Assembly (NCBI RefSeq): GCF_018873765.1
Contig: NC_057917.1
Coordinates: 54,057,464-54,121,463, forward strand
Direction: 5' to 3'
DNA: 64,000 nucleotides
Source of the DNA: Telopea speciosissima
Lineage: Eukaryota; Streptophyta; Magnoliopsida; Proteales; Proteaceae
The notes under the pieces are model-generated. The model ran no database searches and was not told the DNA's origin. It was given only the letters and a program-made list of their open reading frames with translations. Made by a program: the position numbers and the translations under genes. Below are positions 47,921-59,492 of the stretch, in pieces; position 1 is the first letter of the stretch; the number at the start of each line of letters is the position of its first letter.

Positions 47921-50076
47921 ATGCACGTGTGTACCGTGTGACAATTAAATGTGTGTGTGTGTGATGTTCTGACATATTTGTCCTTCTACCCTCATTCTCA
48001 TTCTCATTCCCATTCCTACCCCCAACAATGAAACGTTCTTCCTTCCCTTACCCTTACATTAATTTGTGATGAGAGGCTCTCCCTAGCACTAAAGGATTGG
48101 GACGAAAAAACAATTCTTCATGCCGAAGTACGTGTCAGCTTTCCACTCAGAGACTGTCATGTTCTGATTCGATGCTTGGTTTATGAAGTCTTCCAACAAC
48201 CAAGTAAAGTCTCCACCCTTAAAAGGATATAAAGCTCCTACAGGAAACTTTGATTCTAGTGTTTTTCTCTTCTGTTTTTCTTTTTTATTTGTGTAAATGG
48301 GATCGTCTAATAATACCTTAATAGGTGATTTAAAATATGTAATCTTATTTTGATTGTTTTTTGTTTTATTTCAAAAAATTGTTTTCGTTAAAGGTAAAAT
48401 AAAAATTTTAAAATAATTCAAAAGTAATTTACCATCATGTCATTCTCAAGAACTGTCATTTGTCATTGTCTCGCATATTTTTCTAATAAATATATGAAAA
48501 TGATGATTTTACCTTCACTAAAAAAAATATATATATATATATTATAATAAGAGAGAAAAAACCAATAAATTTACAAATTATTTGACATGACGTTAATAAG
48601 AAAATTCATTTGTAAATAGATTACAAAATGTTCATACCCATTCTATTGCAAAATGAATAGTAAGTTACCTACATCAGGGGTTGCTAGATTCCTCATGTCC
48701 TGAGGATCTCCTAAAATTCCCACTTCTTGGATTTGTTGGAAAAAAAGGAATGGGGTGGGGGAAAAGTTCTTTGAGTTGCAAGGGGAGGAGACGCTAGAAC
48801 CCTTTCTTTCTATATCTTTATTTTGCTCATGAAATTACCTTGTTGTTCTCCTATATACGAAACCGTTCCATTGTACTTTATTGATGCGCTCCTTTTTGCA
48901 GCTTACTCAGAAAACCTTTTTGGTAGGGAAAAAAAAAAATACCATTACTATTTCTCTTTATATGTGCAAAAAAACACAAATTTGATATGATTGCGATCTC
49001 AATACAATTAACCGTGGTGGTTACATAGAGCAAAAACTATTTTTCAGTTTTCAATTATCTAGGATGATGGTTGAACTTCTGTTTTACTATTTAGATCTTG
49101 TTTCTATCTTGCTTCTATAAGTTGTGGTTTTTCAAGGGATCTATTGATTCTAAAGGTGCAGTTGCTCCATTATGACAAAGTGATCATAGGTTTAAGTCTG
49201 AAAATAGTCTCTTTGCTTAATTAGAGGTAAGGTTACATACATTATCACCCTTCCTAAACCCTATAGTGGCGAGAGTCTCATTTTTTCTTGGCTCCAATGG
49301 CGAGAGGGAATTCTATAGGATTTGCAACAAGCCATGAAAAAAAGGTTTCAAGAAAATTGAGGTCTGGATAGACAATTCTAATTTAATTACTTGGTTGCAA
49401 TACGGTACGTACTCAAGCCAGCTGGCTTTTGGACTTATTTTCTTTGTTTTTTTTTGTATCATCAATCAGATGTAATAATGGTTATGTACTCTGAATAACA
49501 GAAAAAGAAAGGGGGTTTGAAGGGATAGGAACTCAGGTGTTGTGGACTACTTTTCTTTTTGAATAAATTTGATTTTCAAAATAAATAAAAAAAGATTCGA
49601 TACATCACTGGTATATCATAACCTAACACCTATTGTCTGTATCTCTCTCTTTCTCTTTTAAAATGATTCTCTTGCCCTTACTATATAATGCCTTATCACG
49701 CAATCCCATTGATGTCAGCTGCTAGCTCACCGCAAGCATGCATGTGCCTATCCCTCTCTTAAAAAACCAAAAAAGTCCTCTTATAGTTTCTTTTGTTAAA
49801 CCCAAACGGGCACATACGTTTTTTTTTTATAATGTAACGGGCACATACTCACAGTAGGGAAATGTGGGCACTACCCAAGGTGGGCCATATGCTATTCCAC
49901 GTCATCTCCATCTAGTTCTGTTTGGTTCTTTTTTTGGTAGCTCAAAGCAAATAGGTCTGTCGTTTGATCGATCAATTGTAATGGGTGGTATGTGATAGAG
50001 AGTGCGGGTGTGTCAGAGTCACTAAGACTTATAAATTGAGAGAAAGAAATTGTATCACTGACTTCTAACCAAAAAA
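47476..50076. other. Gene-free stretch
   Basis: No gene was found on either strand. It contains a (CT)n run, a short (GT)n run (47950-47963), an AT-rich zone, and one copy (about 48840-48930) of a dispersed repeat seen again at 51.4 and 60.2 kb (tccattgtactttattgatg, then cgctcc). Confidence 0.4.
47881..47917. repeat. (CT)n microsatellite
   Basis: About 18 CT units. Confidence 0.95.
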
Positions 50077-50625
50077 TGTGGATCCTCCTCTCACCTCGAT
50101 TGTTCCAAGGAATTTAAAAGATAAAGATCAAATTGCAATATGTGAAGAAAAAATTGATCACAAGACCAAGTAATGGATTGAAAGAGAATCAATAATTCTA
50201 TTGATTTTGATACTGGTACATTTGAATAACAGACCATTGAGGTAAATCAAAGGAAGAACTTGATAGAAGGATGACCGAAATGGTCTAAATGAGAGTTACA
50301 TTAAGGAAAAATAAAAGATTACACTAAGTAAAAATAAATAATTTGTGGTTGTTTGATTGATCGAGAGATATATCCCCTTCGCTTCTTGAATTCTGATATT
50401 TATAGTAGTGAGGATAATGTCTCTGTGGGAGTTAGCCAACCGCCTTGCCTTGGAAATTACAGAAACTGCCTAACTCCACGTGTCTTTTGATAACCACTAC
50501 CCGTAGTGGTCCCACTACTTCATTCCACAATCAGAATATGGAAACTCAGACCGATCTTACAAAATACTCCACTTTCATCGGTCAGAAATGATTGACTAAT
50601 AATTGATAATTTTAGGGTGTAAACA
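50077..50625 (-). mobile_element. Probable solo LTR, about 550 bp
   Basis: Read on the minus strand it starts TGTTTACACCCTAAAATTATC-like sequence, has a TATA box (ctataaatatcag near 50398) and ends GGATCCACA. These are usual LTR traits. No matching target duplication was found, and no internal region flanks it. Confidence 0.4.
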
Positions 50626-51235
50626 AGTTCTAATATTTCCAATATTTTCTAGAGATTGGATTTTGAAACCCCAATGCCCAAGTACACATGTACATGTAGG
50701 ACTGTTAATCAGTCGGGCCTAATTGTCTCCATCAATTTAAGGTCTTGCATTGTTACCGCATCATTTAGTTAATTGAGCCTTATACGTGAGGCATGGAAAC
50801 ATTTATATTCGATCGGCCAATTATCGATTCATAATTGAGGTCAAGTTCATTAAATTAATCAAATCATAATCGATCTTTAAACAGGCTAATTGAGCTATAA
50901 ACAGATTATAAACAGACTATAAACGTATCGATCAAGCTAAAAATGGGCTAGTTGGCATATAAATGGTTGGTTCTGATAAGTTACCGATGTTGATCAGTCC
51001 TAGTTAAGTGTCCATTGGGCTACAACCAAGCACCGTAAATGTCCGAATAATGATCAGTCTAGGCCCAGCATTGGACCATTTAGTAACTAGTCAATTTGGT
51101 TAGACTTTAACCAGTTGATTTTAATCGGGCCTCTACCAATTCAGGCCAGCTTTTTGCACCTTTTCGTCCATATCTCTTTCCTCACATGAAATGATCTGGT
51201 TGCCCTTCTATATATGATGATGTTTTATGAAACAA

Positions 51236-51376
51236 ATCCTCTCCTGTGCTGGTGCATGCCAACGCACATCCGACGGCTGGGCTGTCATGATGCACATTGG
51301 GATGTGTATCAGGGTGCATATCATGCCAATCTAATTGTCGGATGCACGTTAAAGAGGCACTGACGCGGGAGAGGAT
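51236..51376. mobile_element. MITE-like element with atcctctcc ends
   Basis: The ends atcctctcctg and the inverse gggagaggat face each other. The inside has 'acgcacatccgacggctggg' and its diverged inverse 'aattgtcggatgcacgtt'. The same inner motif occurs in the 7.0-kb element. It is non-coding. Confidence 0.5.
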
Positions 51377-51427
51377 CTGAATTCAATGTTTTATCGTACT
51401 TTATTGATGCATTCACCTATGGAATTT

Positions 51428-51580
51428 TTATCCTCTCCTGTTATAGCACGGTGTTGTAACGCATCATGCGGCAGCTGTAGAGGCCATATGCACCATGTGG
51501 GGTCCGTTGTGCCAGTGCCACATGGCCTCTGCAGTGCCGCACGATGCGTTATAGCACCGTGCTATAACAAGAGAGGATAA
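51428..51580. mobile_element. Foldback MITE, near-perfect palindrome
   Basis: The 153-bp block is almost fully self-complementary: ttatcctctcctgttatagc and cacggtg...aacgcatc on the left pair with the same words inverted on the right (gatgcgtt...cacc...gctataacaagagaggataa). Only a short loop (about 'caccatgtggggtcc') is left. It seems to split a copy of the dispersed repeat described at 48.8 kb. Expressed, it would form a long hairpin RNA. Confidence 0.8.
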
Positions 51581-51769
51581 CGATTCTTCACCTTTGCCAT
51601 TTGCTTGCAGGATCCTCTCTCTCTCTCTTTTTGTTGGGGGAGATGTAGCTTTCTTTCATGGGTCCGCACAGAGTTCTTTTTCCCTTTTTTTATTTTTTTG
51701 GAATTGGGAGCTTTTATATATATTTTTTTAGAGGGGGGAACTAGGGAAGGGGTAATGTAACAGTCGAAA

Positions 51770-51922
51770 AATTATCTCTTACAATTCTTTGTCCGGTCCA
51801 TTTTCCCAAGTCCCTCTAATAAGGGGTGGACCCCACCTAAGTAGGGGGTAGGGTGGTCATTTCTGCCCTCCTATGAAAGGAATTGCAAGAAATAGATTGA
51901 CAGGGAATTGTAAGGGATAAAT
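51770..51922. mobile_element. MITE with attatctcttacaatt ends
   Basis: Inverted ends attatctcttacaattcttt and gggaattgtaagggataaat enclose about 110 bp, including 'ccctctaataagggg'. Non-coding. Confidence 0.65.
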
Positions 51923-52103
51923 ATCCGGTAATAGCCAGGAGACTCAAACTCTTTTATTTATTTATTTTTTTTTGGAGACAGGAGGGGTATCCGACTTTAG
52001 ACAGACTAAATCCACCCCTGAGCTCGTACATGACCCCCCCGCTACGCACGAACTGGGAACTCTTTTATTTTCTCTTGTTATAAACCCAATGAGGCACAGC
52101 ACA

Positions 52104-52584
52104 AACACATGTTAGGAATACGTCAACTAGGGTGCAAGTTTGGCCTCGTTGTTATGAGATATTTGGCTCGAGGTGGGTCGGCTAGAAATTTCGCCCTGAG
52201 TTAGGTCGGGTCGGGTTAGGGTTGAGGCCTCGAGGTAGGCTGGCCCGCCGACCGATTTAAGTTATATTGAAATATATATTGACAAAATTTATACATTATA
52301 AACTTTAAATTTCACCCACATTTCTTTATATAATATATTATATATGAAGACAATAAGTGTTATAATATAATTTATTATATTGTTATTTTATGTAAAATTA
52401 ATAATGTTCTTCCACCATGCATTTCTTTCCCTCCCCATGATCGGGCCAATCGGTCAGCTCCACCGACGGGCGGTCGAGTTGGATTTTCTAGCCCTGAGTC
52501 GGGTTGGTCGGCCCGACCACTAGGGACTTAGGTTGGGCTAGGGTTCTATAAAGCCCACCAACACACGTTAGGAATACCGTCAAC
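52104..52584. mobile_element. hAT-like non-autonomous repeat rich in ggtcggg words
   Basis: A GC-rich block of ggtcggg/gcccga words around an AT-rich core is flanked by an imperfect direct repeat of about 23 bp (acacatgttaggaatacg and acacacgttaggaatacc, each followed by gtcaac). The words match the hAT element at 55546. The long flanking repeat is unusual for hAT, which makes 8-bp duplications. Confidence 0.4.
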
Positions 52585-52914
52585 CACTCAACCATTGTAA
52601 TGAGTATATGACGGTGCTTTTTCTCCTACCTTGTTTGATAGGTAAGAGGTAAAAGCTTGCCTAATGATAAGTTTGAATTTGACTTACAATTGAATACCTG
52701 ATTCTATTTCTGTTTACCAGAAAAGAACTAGACGGCCGATTCAACCCATCAATTGACTCACGAATCGCCCTCAACAACACCCAGAGTCGAGTCTGCAACG
52801 CGGATACTTTGCACGCGACTCTCAAACCGGCAATCCAAGGCCTCAAGCAATCGATAAGACATCGTTTTTCACGAATCTACCGAATTGATTGATCAAAACG
52901 ATTCAACGATATCC

Positions 52915-53180
52915 TATTTGTCTTCTTTTTCTTATGTTCTTGGCCTAATAAGAAAAAAAAAAGAAAAAATCAGATTTGACCTCTTCTCTTCTTGTGCTCT
53001 TGACCTTATATTTATTTCACAGGAGATAACGATATCTTATTCTTCTTTTTCTTGTGTTCTTGGTCTTAAAAGAAAGAAAAAAAAATCAGATATGACCTCT
53101 TCTTTTCTTGTGTTGTTGGCCTTGTATTCCACAGACGAGAATGATATCCTATTTGTCTTCTTTTTATTTTTTTCCATGTC
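52915..53180. repeat. Tandem repeat, about 113-bp unit, 2.3 copies
   Basis: Units starting aacgatatcctatt (52915), aacgatatcttatt (53028) and aatgatatcctatt (53140) repeat the same order of words (cttctttttcttgtgttctt, then atcagat, then gacctcttct). The copies differ by several substitutions, so the array is not recent. Confidence 0.75.
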
Positions 53181-54295
53181 AAATATTTTTTCCTTTTGTT
53201 TCTGGGTTCTCCTATTGGAATTTGGGAGTTTTTGGTTTTTTTTTTCCATCATAGATATATCTGGAAAATCGGGTTTGGACTAGGGCGAGTCACCTAAGTC
53301 GAGTCAAAATTTTGGAAAACCTAATCAAGAGTCGTGTAGACTAGGCTAGGGCAAAAAATGACGAGACTGGATCATAAATCGTCTGAGCCAAATAAGACTC
53401 GGTATTTTTACCCAAGTCATGACAAACTCGACGACATTAGTCACTTTTTAAAAACCATAAAGCTGGTTTACTTAGAAACTGAGTTGAGTAAAATAGTATA
53501 TCCGTATTCTAAAATAAAAAGAAACCCTCAACTTCTCGACTCCCTTCTCTTGTTTAGTGATATAAACTCAAAATGCATTGATATGTGATTCCTTGATTTT
53601 TTGTACATTAAAAATTACAAAACGTGACTCGCCTTGATTGGGTTTGATAAGGCCGAGTCACCAGGTTTTTCCGAAAGACGAGTCGAGTTAGAAAACCTTT
53701 TCCAACAATGAATTTCATAGATAGCTCTTCTCTTTTGTAAAGTCTTTTTTCATCATAAATAGAACTTCTTTTCTCTAGTCTTACAACAATTTTCCATAAT
53801 TTCTAATTTTTATGGTTGATCTCTACTTTTTTTTGGAATTGGATAGCCAGTTCTAAGGGGTTCTTAAAAAATAAATCAACGAATAAGGTGTGGCAAAAAA
53901 CCATAACTTTAGGTGTAGCTTTGATACCATTTGTTAGGGATTTGGTAGAACTCATCCTCAATAGCTAGCCATGATGGAGAGGGTACCCAGATACCTATAA
54001 ATTCCCCACATTTCTCATTCATATCCGATGTAGGATGTTTTTTTTTCTTCCATCTTCTGCATGAAACCCCAACAATCTTTGTGTCTATCTATCTCTCTCC
54101 TTTTGGTGATCCAAGACTTGCCTTGGTGGTTTGCTACTCTCTTAGGAGAACTGCGTCAGGAGTTTGATCGGTGGTTCAAGTCTCCTTAGCGACACCAAAT
54201 CCACATTTATTTGCTTTTCAAGAAGTAGAGCCCATGTGGGTACCATATTGATCCCTTGTGGGTCTTCTCTTGCCTCTTTGTGGGGCCTTGATGGC
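53181..54295. other. Gene-free stretch
   Basis: No gene was found. There are gagtcga-rich words near 53270-53350 and 53640-53690 of the same style as the GC-rich hAT-like repeats, and a stretch near 53930-54040 (tgttagggatttggtag) with LTR-start style. Neither is firm. Confidence 0.35.
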
Positions 54296-54929
54296 TGTTG
54301 CGTCAGGAAATCGGTCGATGGTCCTTCGAGTGTCGTAACCTGCAAAAGACCCTGGGTGACAAAGGAGAACCGATGTGATTCCGGCCTAGGACTCTCCAAT
54401 GCCTAAGTTAAATCTCTCTGAGCAAACAGATGAGTGAATAGAATTCAAGATGCCTGATGCAGTGACATGCCTTATTTTTTATAATGGAGTATAGCGGTGC
54501 GAAGAGTCCTAGTTGATGGCGAATAATCCCCGTAGTAGATAGAGTCCCGGAGTGTGGGGGGTCTTCCATGGTTGGTTACTTCTCTACGGAGAGGTAGTGT
54601 CCTGATAGGAACGGTGTTTCCAATAGATATAAAGTGTTTGTGTCCGTCTTGGATTGTGTGATTGATGGAGGATGGTGTAAAGTCCTGAAGGTGGAAGAAG
54701 TCTTGTCTATGATGGTGGTACAGAGTCCAGGTGGCGGTGTACCTCTTATTGGGGACGATGGTAGTATCCTTGTCCCAGTCCGTGGAGGGTGGTTGTTTGG
54801 GCTGCGCCCATAGAGGGCCGTGTGGTTCGCGTCCACAGTTGGTCTTTCGCTGGTCCGGTCTTGGTCCACCTCCTTGGGACAGGGACACGTAGCAACGTTT
54901 GATTGGTTGGTGTGATTTTGGGTTTATCA
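54296..54929 (-). repeat. 3' LTR of the gag-only element
   Basis: This copy aligns along its whole length with 59493-60130. It begins tgttgcgtca on the plus strand and ends gggtttatca. It is the 3' LTR because the gag region reads on the minus strand. Confidence 0.9.
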
Positions 54930-55074
54930 TTTGTCCTCCACTTTCTTGGATCAGAATGTCCAAGAGAGTAGACTTTGCATTTTTTGCTTTGAAGCTTTGT
55001 CTCCCTTGCTCTATTCTAGTCTCTTCTTATGTGGCAGATAAGCCTTGGTAGTCATTCAACCTTGGTGGCCTTAA

Positions 55075-55495
55075 GCCTTTAATGGTTGTCGAACCTTGGT
55101 GGTCTACGGGCCTTGGTGGCATTGTGCCTTGGTGGTCTACGGATCTTGGTGGCATTGTGCCTTGGTGGTCTACGGACCTTGGTGGCATTGTGCCTTGGGG
55201 GTCTACGGACCTTGGTGGCATTGCGCCTTGGTGGTCAACGGACCTTGGTGGCACTATGCCTAGGTAGTCTACGGACCTTGGTGGCCTTGCGCCTTGGTGG
55301 TCTATGGACCTTGGTGGCATTGTGCCTTGGGGGTCTACGGACCTTGGTGGCTTTGAGCCTTGGTGGTCTACAAACCATGGTGACATTGTGCCTAGGTGGT
55401 CTACGGACCTTGGTGGCATTGTGCCTTGGTGGTCAACGGACCTTAGTGGCATCGTACCTTGGTGGTCAACGGACCTTGATGGCTTTGAGCTTTGG
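55075..55495. repeat. 33-bp minisatellite, open on both strands
   Basis: About 13 copies of a 33-bp unit (ccttggtggtctacgga plus ccttggtggcattgtg) lie in tandem within the LTR element. Because 33 is a multiple of three, both strands stay open. The minus strand gives an 11-residue repeat of the form MPPRSVDHQGT; the plus strand gives LGGIVPWWSTD. Since the element reads on the minus strand, the first is the candidate protein repeat, but no function is known. Confidence 0.9.
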
Positions 55496-55545
55496 TATTC
55501 AAACCATTTTGAACTCCATGAACTTCTCGAACTTTGCCTCTAAAC

Positions 55546-56527
55546 TAGGGGTGTCAATTCCAGGCCGGGCCTGGCAAGCCTGATCGAGCCCGCCCGGTTA
55601 AAGCCCAACCCGGACCGAACCGATTCTTAAACATGTCGAGCTTAGGCCCGACACGTTTAATAATAGGGCGGTCCCGGTGTGGGGTCCTAGCCCATCGGAC
55701 ACCTGATCGGACTGACCATTTTCAGGCCCGACCTAGCCCAACCCTTTAAGCAAACCTCCCTCCATTAATCCACTTAGCCCACCAGATAACCCTCTCTCTC
55801 TCTTTTCTATTTAACTCCTTAAAATGATTAGCCCATTAAGCCCAAATTAATGGGCAATTCAATTGATGGGTTTCCTTATCTCAGGAAGATGGTTATATTC
55901 TTCTCCATTAAGCTTCTCATTTCATAGAATTAGAACCAGACATATACAAAAAGGGCGGGGGGGTTCTTGCTCCAAATTGGTGTCCGTTAAATATTAGATG
56001 GAAGAACCTGCTAGTTAAATGAATCAAAGCAAGCACTAGTCCAGCAGAATCAAAGATTTTAAAGAGAAAACAAATAGTAGGACGAACCCAGTACTGTCAA
56101 TGATGATTGAGTTGATATAAACACTTCATAGATTTGAGTTAATTATAATTACAAAAAGAAACAAATCAGTAAATAAAAACTAATAAACATAAGTACAGGA
56201 AAAGATTATGGTTTGAAAAATTGGGCTTGGATTTGGGTTTTGAATGTGTTTTGGTGGAAACCCATTTCCTTTCTCAGCATTTTTTCAAGTAGGAATTTAA
56301 TTCTGTTAAGGCCCGATTAAGACCCGGGTAAGACCCGATGAAGAGTTAAACAGGCCCACAACCCGGTTAAGGCCCAATTTTAGTACCCAATTAAAGACCG
56401 ACACCAACCGAGCCCGTCTTGGCCCGGACCAAATACTTAAATGGTCGGACACAGTGTAGCCTGCACAATTGGTGAGGCCCGGCTAGGCCCGACCGAACCC
56501 GACCAAGCAAACCAGTTGACAACCCTA
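55546..56527. mobile_element. Non-autonomous hAT element nested in the LTR element
   Basis: The 982-bp block has ends taggggtgtcaattc and gttgacaacccta and is flanked on both sides by the octamer ctctaaac (55538-55545 and 56528-56535). An exact 8-bp duplication and such ends mark the hAT superfamily. The inside has the gcccgacc words of a common plant hAT-derived repeat and no transposase. It entered after the LTR element. Confidence 0.88.
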
Positions 56528-56574
56528 CTCTAAACCTTGAACTCGCGACAAATATGACTTCTCGTACTTCCCTT

Positions 56575-56755
56575 TTATCTTTTTTTTTTTCTTTGTCTTC
56601 TTTTTTTTGTTTTTTTTTTTTTTTTTTTTTTTTTTTTGAATTGGTCTTTGGCCACAGACGCATTTTTTCTCGAACCTTCCCGAACTCTGACCTCGAACCT
56701 CGTCCATGGCCTTTCTTGGTTGTGGCAATTTTTTTTTTTTTTTTTTTTTGTTTGC
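56575..56755. repeat. T-rich tracts
   Basis: Two long T-runs (about 56610-56638 and 56730-56749) with ctt interruptions. The open frames over them are low-complexity and not supported as genes. Confidence 0.7.
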
Positions 56756-56859
56756 TTGATTTGATTTTTGGCCACAAACACATCTTTACTCCAACCTTGA
56801 CCTCGAACCTTGATCCTCGACCTCAGACCTCAAACCTCGTCCATGCCCATGGCCTCGAT

Positions 56860-57760
56860 CCACGATCGTAGCCCTCGAATCAATGCATAATTGCCCCCCG
56901 TTCGATCCGCGCCTGCATTCGATCTGCCTCTGGTGACGCTCGTTCGACTCGATCTGTGCTTGGTAATTTCTTTTGATTTGGTTCGCACCCGTGATGCTTG
57001 CTCGATTCGATCTGTGCTTGGTATGCTCATTTGATTTGGTCCGCATCCGCGATAATCAGCGCCCACTCGATCTGTACCCATTCGACCAGCGGCCCTTCGA
57101 TCAGGGCTCCCTTGATCTACGCTCCTTCAATCAGCACCTCTTCGATCAATGCTTGGGCGACGTCCATTGATTCGCGGTCATTGATGCTCATTCGATCCGC
57201 GGTCATTGACGCTCATTTGATTAGCGCCCCTTCGATCAACGCTTTGGCGACATCCATTGATCCGCAGTCATTGAAGCTCTTTCGATCTGCGGTCATTAAT
57301 GCTCATTCGATCTGCGGTCTTTGACGCTCCTTCGATCCGCGGTCATTGGCGCTCCTTCGATCTATGGTCATTGACACTTCTTCGATCCGTAGTCATGGTC
57401 TTTCCTTCGACGATCAGCGTTCGTAGTCCACCGTTCGGCGATTCATCCTCGGGGTCTCTGTTCGCCCAAGGCCTTCCATTCGACGATCAGCGCCCTCGAC
57501 CATCATTCGATGTCTGTACTTCGTTCGACGATCAGCTCCCGCGACTGGTGGTTCGACGATCAGTGCCCGCGGCCTCTACTTCGATCGACGATCAGCGCCT
57601 GTGACCGATGGTTCGGCAATCAGCCCGCCGTCCTTTCGTTTGACGATCGGCACCCGCGATCGGTGGTTCGACCATCTATGCCCGCAACACCTTCTTTGAT
57701 CGATGATCAACATCTGTGACCGGTGGTTCAACGATCCGCGGTCGGTGCCTGGTATGGACT
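56860..57760. repeat. Degenerate tandem array of ttcgatc words
   Basis: Words such as ctcattcgatctgcggtcat and cttcgatcagcgcc recur every 25-35 bases throughout. The array is part of the internal region of the LTR element and encodes nothing recognised. Confidence 0.65.
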
Positions 57761-58402
57761 CATTCTGTTTTCTCTTTTCTCTTTTCTCTTTTTGTCCTTT
57801 GGTTTTGGGCGGCGATCAATGTTGGACTTGATTTTTTTTTATCACTCCCTTTCTTCGATCGGCGCCCCCTTTCTCTCTCTTGTCCTTTGCTCCCTTCTCT
57901 CTCCAAGAGTCGTCGCTCATTCCTTTTGGGCGTGAACCTTGGCTTCCCCTTTTCTTTTTCTTTTTTTTCTAATTGGTCTTCGGCCATGGACATGTCCTTA
58001 CCTTGACCTCAACCCCTCGCGAGCTTCAATCTCGGACCTTGGAGCTCGCACCCTCACGAACTTCGACCTCAAACCTCAGACCTCGAACCACGTCCTCGAA
58101 CCTCGACCTCGATCCAATCCTTGATCCTTGAACCTCGTCCATGTCCATGACCCGATCCTTAACCCTGGACCTCGGACCTCGTACCACATCCTTTTGCTTT
58201 CTTTGCGGTCATCCGGTGCCGACCTCTTGTTATCCTGTGGCTTGTCTTCGATTGCCTTCTTCTAAGCTTGTACTATCTCGACCATATTGGCAAACTTGTT
58301 ACATCTCTCTAGGAGCTCCTTCATGGTCTTGGTTTCCTTCTACTTGATGCTGCTCTGGAAGCGGGTGACAAATTGCTTGCACAGCTCTGCGAACGAACCT
58401 AT

Positions 58403-59423
58403 CTACCTCGGTCGTAGTCTGGAGAACCATGAGGTGGCTGCACCTTTGAGGGATGCAAGGAATGCTTTGGAGGACACCACGTCCGATCCCCCATATAGGG
58501 TCATCATCCCATTAAAGTAGTTGATATGGTCGTTGAGGTCTGTGGTACCATTGTATAGTTCGAAGGTAGGTAACCTAAACCTGTATGGGAGTGAGGCTGA
58601 CATGATCTCTTCTGAGAATGGATGTTGTCCAGGGATCGAATGTGTCATCCTTGGTCTACTTCTTCAGTCCTTCCAACTTCTCGTCCAAATCTTGAAGACT
58701 CTTTTTTAGCTCCTCATCCCATGACGGTCCTTCACGCCTGGCCTGCCGTTCATCGTCACCCCGTTCTTGTCCTTGTCGTGAAGCTTCCTCCCGCCTTGTG
58801 TGTTGGCGAGATGGTGAATGATCACGTCACGACAAGCCCTGGTCTGAGCGTGATGGACTTTCTTCTCTGTAGGACTGGCTTCGCCCTGGTGTGTAACTCC
58901 CCCCTAGTCGACCTGGGAACACCGATCTTCTAACTGAGCCTTCTGGATTGGGCACCACGGATCGATGCGATGGCGCTCTTCTATGATACGATCGAACTGG
59001 GAGATCCGTTGTTCTCCTAGGATGCTAGGAGGGATCTCCCTGCTGCCTGGTGTGCCTCTCAGACTTATCACCCCTGGGAGGTGATCTCCTAGGGCTCTGC
59101 CCCCGCCTACGACGGTGGGACATTGCACGCTGCCTCAAGTATTCGCGGAAGAGTTGTTGGTCACCAAGGATTTGGCGCTGCAAGTCGTTGATCTGACCTA
59201 CAGTTACTGGCGCATTGGGATCAAGTGCTGCCTCCCCAACAGCTTCAATGGCTGCTTCAAGGTTGAGGTTGACTGCCTTAGCATGTTGGTTCTCTGGGAC
59301 CTCTTCCTCTGGAGTGACATGGCCATTGGCTCTACGACGCGAGCTCTCTGGAGGAGGTGATCCGTTCCCCTCCCTCAGGGCATTGTTGGTGGAGGGAGCG
59401 GCTTTTTTGCCTTGTGGTGCCAT
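58403..59423 (-). mobile_element. Gag-like region of the LTR element
   Basis: Minus-strand frames at 59025-59423 (start MAPQGKKAAPSTNNALREGN, basic and polar) and 58403-58648 (LPTFELYNGTTDLNDHINYF, then AFLASLKGAATSWFSRL) are those of the retrotransposon gag domain of Gypsy elements. It is broken. No nucleic-acid-binding knuckle was found. Confidence 0.85.
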
Positions 59424-59492
59424 TGTTGAACAGTTATGGAAACAAGCTAGTAGGTGTAATGGCTAGTGTCGTTCCCACAGGCGGTGCCAATC

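Noticed and set aside
55086-55583. 165-residue plus-strand frame over the 33-bp repeat
   Set aside because: The unit length divisible by three keeps all phases open; the element reads on the other strand and nothing else supports a plus-strand gene.
56391-56783. Lysine-rich minus-strand frame of 130 residues
   Set aside because: It is made by T-runs read in reverse and crosses the edge of the hAT element; low-complexity artefact.
57716-58347. Several 60-96 residue plus-strand frames in the LTR element
   Set aside because: They run against the element's sense and consist of repeated cgaac/ctcgac words; no family resemblance.
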